Below, piece by piece: positions 6,197 to 10,952 of a stretch of DNA of 10,952 nucleotides. Origin of the DNA: Spirochaetales bacterium (lineage in GTDB: Bacteria > Spirochaetota > Spirochaetia > SPDA01); contig SPDA01000025.1 in NCBI GenBank assembly GCA_004525155.1, positions 1 through 10,952 on the forward strand, read 5' to 3'. The notes beneath the pieces were generated by a model, which saw nothing but the letters and a program-made list of their open reading frames with translations, was not told where the DNA came from and did no database searches. Position numbers and translations under genes: made by a program. How positions within the stretch are numbered: the first letter of the stretch is position 1; every line of letters starts with the position of its first letter.

Positions 6197-6377
6197 CAGA
6201 GCCAGGGCAAAACAGCTGTAATTTTAACAACCCCTACAACTTTGTAAAACGGACAACCAGGGCAATGGAAAAAGTATGCTATTGTAAGAGTTTTTATTAT
6301 ATTTGTATTTTTTCACATAAACAAACACCTCAAAAAACCTTTTCAAATCAATGCGAAATAAATTTTCTCAAAATAAT

Positions 6378-6397
6378 CTGCGGGCAGCCGCCCGCAG
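6378..6397 (+). other. GC-rich hairpin in the cooS leader
   Basis: A perfect 8-bp stem, CTGCGGGC (6378-6385) and GCCCGCAG (6390-6397), with a 4-nt loop AGCC. It lies inside AT-rich sequence about 37 nt before the cooS Shine-Dalgarno. No T-run follows, so it is not a standard intrinsic terminator. It may stabilise the mRNA 5' region, pause RNA polymerase or bind a regulator. Confidence 0.5.
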
Positions 6398-6444
6398 TGG
6401 TGTCGTTTGAACGCACACTTTAGGACATAAAAGCGGAGGATAAC

Positions 6445-8367
6445 ATGTCGAATAACTTGAATTTCGCGGATAAAGCTACCAAAGAGATGGTTAAGCGTGC
6501 CGGCGAACAGAATCTCCCAACCATCTGGAACCGATATGAGGCCCAGCAGCCCCAGTGCGGGTTTGGAGATCTCGGGCTGTGCTGCAGGCACTGCAGTATG
6601 GGACCATGCCGGATCGATCCCTTCGGTGAAGGTCCGAAGGTGGGTGTATGCGGTGCAACGGCGGATACTATAGCGGCGCGTCACATAATAAGAATGATAG
6701 CCGCGGGCAGCTCGGCGCATTCCGACCACGGAAGGGACATCTCTCACACCTTATTAAGGATAGGGGAAGACCCTAACTGCGACTATACCGTGAAGGACAT
6801 GAACAAACTTAAAGCCTTTGCCGCGTATTACGGCCTTACCGGGGACGGCAAGGAAATGAGGGCCTTTGCCAAAGAAGTGGCGGAACGTGTGCTGCAGGAA
6901 TTCGGCCAGCAGTCAGGTACGTTGAAGATAGCGGAAACCGCTCCCCCTGCCAGGGTGAAGCTTTGGAAAGAGCTGGGGCTTATGCCCCGTTCCATTGACC
7001 GTGAAGTGGTGGAAACCATGCACCGAACCCATATCGGCGTGGACGCGGATTACAAAAACCTCATCAAGCAGGGAATGCGGACCGCGCTTGCGGATGGTTG
7101 GGGCGGCTCTATGATCGGTACGGACTTATCCGACGCGGTATTCGGGACACCGAATCCCCTCACCACTGAAGCCAACTTAGGAATTATGAAAAAAGACCAT
7201 GTGAACCTCATCGTTCACGGCCATGAACCCACGCTTTCAGATATAATTGCGGTCATTTCCCAGAAAAAAGAACTGGTTGACAAGGCCAAGGCAAAAGGGG
7301 CCAAAGGTATACAGTTGGGCGGCATCTGCTGCACCGCTAACGAAATAATGATGCGTCACGGTATACCCCTGGCCGGAAGCTATATGCAGCAGGAATTGGC
7401 CATCCAGACCGGTGTTGTGGACATGATGGTGGTGGACGTGCAGTGCATCTGGCCGGGACTGCAGGAAACGGCGAAATGTTTTCATACCAAACTCGTAACC
7501 ACCTCCCCCAAGGCAAAAATGCCCGGCTTCGAGCATATCGAGTTCAGCGAAGACAGGGCCGTAGCTATCGCAACACAAATAATCGAAACGGCTATAGATA
7601 ATTTCCCGAACAGGAATGGGAACCAGTATATTCCCGACGTAAAGGAACAGCTTGTCGGCGGTTTCAGCGCGGAGTCTGCATTTCATTTCCTGGGCGGTAA
7701 ATACCGCTCCACATACCGTCCCTTAAACGATGCCATAATCGGCGGAAGAATCCGGGGTCTGGCTGGAGTTATCGGCTGCTCGAACCCGAATATGGAATAC
7801 GAGGAAGGTCATCTTACTGTTGTTAAAGAACTTCTGAAAAATGACGTGCTCGTGGCATCCACAGGGTGCAACTCCATAACCTGCGCGAAACACGGTCTCA
7901 TGCGGCCGGAAGCGGCTTTCCAATACGCGGGAAAGGGTCTGCAGGAAGTCTGCCAGGCAGTCGGCATTCCGCCGGTACTGCACATGGGCGCCTGTCTCGA
8001 TAACAGCCGAATCCTGCGCGTTCTTACGAATGTAGTTGCCGAAGGCGGCCTCGGAGACGATATATCCGATCTGCCTGCCGCGGGAGCGGCGCCGGAATGG
8101 ATGTCTGAAAAGGCGGTCTGTATCGGATTTTACTTCGTCGCGTCCGGGGTGTATACGGTAATCGGCAAACCCCTCCCCGTTATGGGAAGTAAAGCGCTCA
8201 CCGATTACCTCACCGGCGACATCGAAAAAGAGGTCGGCGGGAAATGGGTCTTCGAGGAGAACCATATCGAAGCGGCCCATAAAATGATACGGCACATAGA
8301 TAAAAAGCGGAAAGCGCTGAAGCTGAAACCGATGCTCTACGAACAGCCGTTTAAGCCGGAGGCCTAA
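6445..8367 (+). CDS. cooS: CooS, anaerobic nickel-iron CO dehydrogenase catalytic subunit
   Basis: 640-aa monofunctional Ni-CO dehydrogenase, which interconverts CO and CO2 as a homodimer. All cluster ligands of the family can be read. D-cluster C38 and C46. B-cluster C47, C50, C55 and C69 (GLCCRHCSMGPCRI, VGVCG). C-cluster H260 (VHGHE), C295 (GGICC), C334 (DVQC), C445 (IGCSNP), C475 (STGCNSITC) and C517 (GACLDNSR). The proton-path segment AHSDHGRDISH is at 91-101. Length is normal for CooS, and there is no sign of the acetyl-CoA synthase fusion or partner. The start has a good GGAGGA 5 nt upstream. The next gene, a CooF-like ferredoxin, follows after 3 nt and is the likely electron acceptor. 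Expression may be controlled through the long leader and its hairpin. Direction in vivo (CO oxidation or CO2 reduction) cannot be told from sequence. Confidence 0.97.
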   Translation: MSNNLNFADKATKEMVKRAGEQNLPTIWNRYEAQQPQCGFGDLGLCCRHCSMGPCRIDPFGEGPKVGVCGATADTIAARHIIRMIAAGSSAHSDHGRDISHTLLRIGEDPNCDYTVKDMNKLKAFAAYYGLTGDGKEMRAFAKEVAERVLQEFGQQSGTLKIAETAPPARVKLWKELGLMPRSIDREVVETMHRTHIGVDADYKNLIKQGMRTALADGWGGSMIGTDLSDAVFGTPNPLTTEANLGIMKKDHVNLIVHGHEPTLSDIIAVISQKKELVDKAKAKGAKGIQLGGICCTANEIMMRHGIPLAGSYMQQELAIQTGVVDMMVVDVQCIWPGLQETAKCFHTKLVTTSPKAKMPGFEHIEFSEDRAVAIATQIIETAIDNFPNRNGNQYIPDVKEQLVGGFSAESAFHFLGGKYRSTYRPLNDAIIGGRIRGLAGVIGCSNPNMEYEEGHLTVVKELLKNDVLVASTGCNSITCAKHGLMRPEAAFQYAGKGLQEVCQAVGIPPVLHMGACLDNSRILRVLTNVVAEGGLGDDISDLPAAGAAPEWMSEKAVCIGFYFVASGVYTVIGKPLPVMGSKALTDYLTGDIEKEVGGKWVFEENHIEAAHKMIRHIDKKRKALKLKPMLYEQPFKPEA

Positions 8368-8370
8368 ATT

Positions 8371-8910
8371 ATGGTAACGCGACAAAAAATAACCGTAAGA
8401 GTGGAAACCTGCGTCGGGTGTCATACCTGCGAATTAGCATGTGCGGTTGCCCATTCGGAAAGCGAGGACCTCATGGCCGCGGTAGCCGCTGGGGAACGGC
8501 TCGGTTACCGGATTTACGTGGAATCCTTCAAGAACAGACCCATACCCGTACCCTGCAATCACTGTGAGGAAGCCGCGTGCATCATGGCATGTCCTACGGG
8601 CGCGGTAAACCGCAAAACCGAAGGCGGGCCTGTTTTCCTGGACGCTGACAAATGTATCGGCTGCGGTATGTGTGTACAAGCATGCCCCTTCGGGGTTATC
8701 GCAATCAGCGAGGTACGGAAGACCGCCTATAAATGCGATGTGTGCATCAGGAGAATCGCGCGAGGCGAGCAGCCGGCCTGCGTATCATCCTGCCCGACCC
8801 GTTCTCTCTTTTTTGGGGAAATTAATGACGGAAACAGAAACAAAAGGCAGCGCATGGCGGAGATGATGGCCCAGGGTGCGGCAGGCGCAGAAAAGGAACT
8901 GCGGGGATAA
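8371..8910 (+). CDS. cooF: CooF-like ferredoxin with four [4Fe-4S] motifs
   Basis: 179-aa iron-sulfur electron carrier of the CooF/HycB/DMSO-reductase-beta type. Sixteen cysteines form four cluster sets: C14/C17/C20/C24 (CVGCHTCELAC), C62/C65/C70/C74 (CNHCEEAACIMAC), C95/C98/C101/C105 (CIGCGMCVQAC) and C122/C125/C137/C141 (CDVCIRR, then CVSSC). In R. rubrum and other CO users, CooF passes electrons from CooS to hydrogenase or other oxidoreductases, and the same role is inferred here. The ATG follows the cooS stop by 3 nt and has GGAGG 8-9 nt upstream, inside the end of cooS. No transmembrane or Tat signal is present, so it is cytoplasmic. The C-terminal tail (about 155-179) is charged and free of cysteine. 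Confidence 0.92.
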   Translation: MVTRQKITVRVETCVGCHTCELACAVAHSESEDLMAAVAAGERLGYRIYVESFKNRPIPVPCNHCEEAACIMACPTGAVNRKTEGGPVFLDADKCIGCGMCVQACPFGVIAISEVRKTAYKCDVCIRRIARGEQPACVSSCPTRSLFFGEINDGNRNKRQRMAEMMAQGAAGAEKELRG

Positions 8911-8919
8911 TATGGGAAA

Positions 8920-9168
8920 ATGATTACCGTAACCGTCTGCGTCGGAAGTTCCTGTCACATAAAAGGCGCCAGGGATCTTATAAAAGCCTTAAACGAGTTG
9001 CTGACAGAATACAGGCTGGGGGACCGGGTCGAATTAAAAGGTTCCTTCTGCATGGAGCGGTGTGGGACCGGCGTTAACTGGCAGATAGATGAGACGGTAT
9101 ATTCAAGCTCAACGGTATGTGAAGCGGTAGATATTTTTAAGGAGAAAGTGATCGGGGTGAACGGGTAA
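8920..9168 (+). CDS. Thioredoxin-fold [2Fe-2S] ferredoxin (NuoE C-domain-like)
   Basis: 82-aa protein with the four-cysteine pattern of thioredoxin-like [2Fe-2S] ferredoxins: C7-x4-C12 (CVGSSC) near the N-terminus and C44-x3-C48 (CMERC) followed by GTGVNWQID. It corresponds to the C-terminal half of NuoE/HydC without the N-terminal helical part. Similar stand-alone proteins occur in NADH-dependent and bifurcating [FeFe]-hydrogenase loci, where they are thought to relay single electrons. It starts 9 nt after the ferredoxin gene and ends 5 nt before the PAS gene. An extra cysteine, C67, lies outside the motif. Its partner is not known; a complex with the NuoE-like product of the last gene in the window or with CooF is possible. 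Confidence 0.88.
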   Translation: MITVTVCVGSSCHIKGARDLIKALNELLTEYRLGDRVELKGSFCMERCGTGVNWQIDETVYSSSTVCEAVDIFKEKVIGVNG

Positions 9169-9173
9169 TCGTA

Positions 9174-9722
9174 ATGAACGAAACGGGCGGAAGCGCAAAA
9201 AAATCGGTACCGGATAATATCAACCGTGAAATTGAAGCCCTGGACAGCGTCATTCTGCAGCAGACGCCGAACGGCATACTGCTGGTTGACCCGGAAACAA
9301 GGATTCAGTACGTAAATCCGTCTTTCCGCACTATGTTTCACTGCGAACTGGACGAACTTCTGGGAAAACCGGCACGGGAGTTCGTGCATTCCGATTGCTT
9401 TGAAAGGGCCATCGAGACGGGCGGGAAATTGATGGTTAAAGAAAGTGTTCCCGTCCACAATGTGAGTTACCGGGTAGGGCTTTTTCCCATAGAGGGAGAA
9501 AACCTGTACTGCGGAATTTTTATTGATATATCCGACGAGGAGAAGGCGAAGCAGCATTATAACGAATTGAAGGCACAGACCCTGGAGCGGGCACAGGAGG
9601 TAATCTCAAAGCAAATGAAGACCGCCCAGGAAATCGCACGGCTTTTGGGGGAATCAACGGCGGACACGAAAGTTCTGCTGGTAAAATTGATGTCTCTTTA
9701 CGAAGAGGAAAAGAAAAAGTAA
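9174..9722 (+). CDS. PAS-domain protein with C-terminal helical segment, no output domain
   Basis: 182-aa cytoplasmic protein. A PAS domain covers about residues 25-120: LQQTPNGILLVDPETRIQYVNPSF, then FHCELDELLGKPAREF and a final strand YCGIFIDISDEEKAK. A long amphipathic helix follows (121-180) with QEVISKQMKTAQEIARLLGE and TKVLLVKLMSLYEEEKK, likely a coiled coil. There is no histidine kinase, cyclase, HTH or Fe-S domain. From memory, this PAS-plus-helix arrangement resembles the C-terminal part of larger ferredoxin/hydrogenase-like proteins encoded beside SpoIIE genes in clostridial hydrogenase loci, so this may be a shortened form. C57, C75 and C113 are present but form no known cluster motif. 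The Shine-Dalgarno is weak and translation may depend on coupling to the gene 5 nt upstream. A role as sensor for the adjacent phosphatase is inferred. Confidence 0.82.
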   Translation: MNETGGSAKKSVPDNINREIEALDSVILQQTPNGILLVDPETRIQYVNPSFRTMFHCELDELLGKPAREFVHSDCFERAIETGGKLMVKESVPVHNVSYRVGLFPIEGENLYCGIFIDISDEEKAKQHYNELKAQTLERAQEVISKQMKTAQEIARLLGESTADTKVLLVKLMSLYEEEKKK

Positions 9723-9732
9723 ACGGAGCATC

Positions 9733-10884
9733 ATGAAATTGTTTTATGAATGGGGCATCAAACAGATACATAAACACGGTGAGGAATTGTGCGGGGACAG
9801 CTTCGTATCTTCCCGGCAGCCCGAATCGGTCATCCTTGCCCTGTCTGACGGTCTGGGTAGCGGCGTCAAAGCCAATATTTTAGCAACCCTCACTACTCAG
9901 ATAGCGATGCACCTGTTGGAAAATGATCTTCCCCTGGAAGAGGTCGTCAATACCCTTACGGAAACATTGCCTGTGGACAAGGAAAGGAACATGGCATACA
10001 GCACGTTCGCCCTTGCCCAGTTTTACAGTACGGGAATGGCGCGGATTGTGGAGTTTGACAGCCCCCCTGTCGTGTTTATCAGAAAAAACTTGCTTCAGGA
10101 TATAGATTACGCGAACGATACCATTAAGGGTAAAAAAATTATGAGCGCCCTGCTTTCCGTTGAGGAAGGGGACTGGATAGTTTTCGTATCCGACGGCGTA
10201 CTAAACGCGGGTATCGGCGGCGTATACCCTCTCGGGTGGGGCTGGGAACAGGCGGCGAAGTACATGGGACAGAAGGCCCATCAGAGCATGACCGCCGAAG
10301 ATTTTGCCGAGAGAATTGCGGATACGGTGGCGGAACTGTACGCAGGCAACGTCGGGGATGACGTCACGATTGTCGTCATCAAGGTGCGTAAAAAAATTAT
10401 CGCCACTATTTTTACCGGTCCGCCGGCGGATCGTTCACGGGACGCGGAAATCGTAAAAAATTTCATAGCCCGGGGCGGCAGTCACGGTATCTGCGGCGGG
10501 ACCACTGCGAAAATAGTGGCCAAGCATTTGGGAAAGGCCCTGGAAGTTGATTTGACCACCATGACGGGCGAAGTTCCGCCGACGGGTTTCATCGAAGGCA
10601 TCGATGTGGTGACCGAAGGCATACTCACCCTGACCAGGGTTAATCACCTTCTCAAAATGGGCGCTTCCAAGGATTCGGTCAAATATGAGAACAACGGTGC
10701 GGCAAACCTGATTCGGCTGCTGCTCGATACCGACAGCATACATTTTATTGTCGGGCAGGCGGTAAATCCGGCACACCAGAATCCGGACCTGCCGCAGCAG
10801 CTGGGAATACGGCAGCATGTTGTACGGGAGGTTGCCGAGGAATTGCGTGGAAGAGGAAAAGAAGTATACCTGGAAACAATCTAA
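9733..10884 (+). CDS. SpoIIE/RsbU-type PP2C phosphatase with additional C-terminal domain
   Basis: 383-aa protein. Residues 1 to about 220 form a SpoIIE-type PP2C phosphatase: metal-binding D22 (CGDSF), D39 (LSDGLGSG), D154 (VSDGVLN) and D209/D210 (GDDVTIVV). Such enzymes dephosphorylate Ser/Thr-phosphorylated proteins, often anti-sigma-factor antagonists. Residues 221-383 form a further domain with FTGPPADRSRD, a glycine-rich GGSHGICGGTTAKIVAKHLG (248-267) and EVPPTGFIEGIDVVTEGILTL (280-300). I cannot assign it to a characterised family. There are no membrane segments and no N-terminal sensor; sensing may come from the PAS protein encoded 10 nt upstream. A CGGAG precedes the ATG. The gene after it starts 18 nt downstream. 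No kinase, anti-sigma factor or STAS partner is seen in the window. Confidence 0.9.
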   Translation: MKLFYEWGIKQIHKHGEELCGDSFVSSRQPESVILALSDGLGSGVKANILATLTTQIAMHLLENDLPLEEVVNTLTETLPVDKERNMAYSTFALAQFYSTGMARIVEFDSPPVVFIRKNLLQDIDYANDTIKGKKIMSALLSVEEGDWIVFVSDGVLNAGIGGVYPLGWGWEQAAKYMGQKAHQSMTAEDFAERIADTVAELYAGNVGDDVTIVVIKVRKKIIATIFTGPPADRSRDAEIVKNFIARGGSHGICGGTTAKIVAKHLGKALEVDLTTMTGEVPPTGFIEGIDVVTEGILTLTRVNHLLKMGASKDSVKYENNGAANLIRLLLDTDSIHFIVGQAVNPAHQNPDLPQQLGIRQHVVREVAEELRGRGKEVYLETI

Positions 10885-10902
10885 GTACGGGAAGGATCGA
10901 AT

Positions 10903-10952
10903 ATGGCGAGTGATTTGATAAAGACAATAGTGGATAGATATAGGAAAGACGG
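10903..10952 (+). CDS. Start of a further operon gene, possibly NuoE/HydC-like (cut by the window edge)
   Basis: The ATG at 10903 is preceded by GAAGGA and opens a frame of 16 complete codons, MASDLIKTIVDRYRKD, that runs off the end. It continues the operon 18 nt after the SpoIIE gene. The helical start ending in RYRKD(G) is compatible with the N-terminus of NuoE/HydC 24-kDa subunits, and SpoIIE genes next to NuoE-like genes are known to me from clostridial hydrogenase loci. With so few residues this is a guess from context. Confidence 0.55.
   Translation, partial: MASDLIKTIVDRYRKD

Noticed and set aside
6202..6265. Direct repeat CCAGGGCAA at 6202-6210 and 6257-6265 in the cooS leader
   Set aside because: A 9-mer occurring twice in about 300 nt can easily arise by chance, and the copies lack symmetry or a third member.
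6378..6397. cooS leader hairpin as an intrinsic terminator for cooC
   Set aside because: No run of T follows the stem; the sequence after it is mixed.
1..10952. Mobile element, CRISPR array, tRNA or rRNA
   Set aside because: No transposase, terminal repeats, spaced identical repeats or RNA-gene signatures were seen on either strand.

Overview
The window is protein-dense (roughly 50-55% GC by eye) and looks like the chromosome of a strict anaerobe with CO / Wood-Ljungdahl-type metabolism. The best guess is a Treponema-like spirochaete or a Clostridia-like acetogen. This rests on a nickel CO dehydrogenase with its maturation ATPase, a DUF6062 protein, a YkgJ-type cysteine-cluster protein, and a PAS/SpoIIE/NuoE-type gene order that I recall from [FeFe]-hydrogenase loci. 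The genus is inferred. No rRNA, tRNA, CRISPR array or mobile element is visible.

Left part, minus strand (3067 down to 1): a cytoplasmic HtrA-like protease with a PDZ domain, a LuxR-type regulator with a degenerate receiver (16-nt overlap with the protease gene), and an FGGY carbohydrate kinase that runs off the left edge. The kinase also has its own promoter-like sequence in the 39-nt gap before it.

Middle (3094-5381): the divergent gap at 3068-3175 carries a 25-bp interrupted palindrome. To its right, on the plus strand, are a small YkgJ-like cysteine-cluster gene and a DUF6062 gene with two Cys2-CysHis motif sets. These converge, with overlapping stop codons, on a minus-strand DHH/DHHA1 phosphoesterase. 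The gap between the phosphoesterase and cooC (5100-5381) holds two outward-facing promoters, both built as TTGACA, 17 nt, a TATNNT box, 6 nt, ATG. Neither gene has a Shine-Dalgarno sequence, so both look leaderless. A doubtful 48-codon cysteine-containing ORF lies between them.

Right part (5382-10952), plus strand: cooC, then a 298-nt gap with a promoter and a leader hairpin, then a tight run of genes: cooS, a CooF-like four-cluster ferredoxin, a thioredoxin-fold [2Fe-2S] protein, a PAS protein, a SpoIIE-type phosphatase with an extra C-terminal domain, and the first 16 codons of another gene, probably a NuoE/HydC-like subunit. The spacings are 3 to 18 nt, so one transcript is likely. The reading is that CO oxidation by CooS feeds electrons through the ferredoxin into a NAD-linked flavin/hydrogenase module whose remaining subunits should lie beyond the right edge. 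A PAS sensor and a PP2C-type phosphatase are encoded in the same operon.
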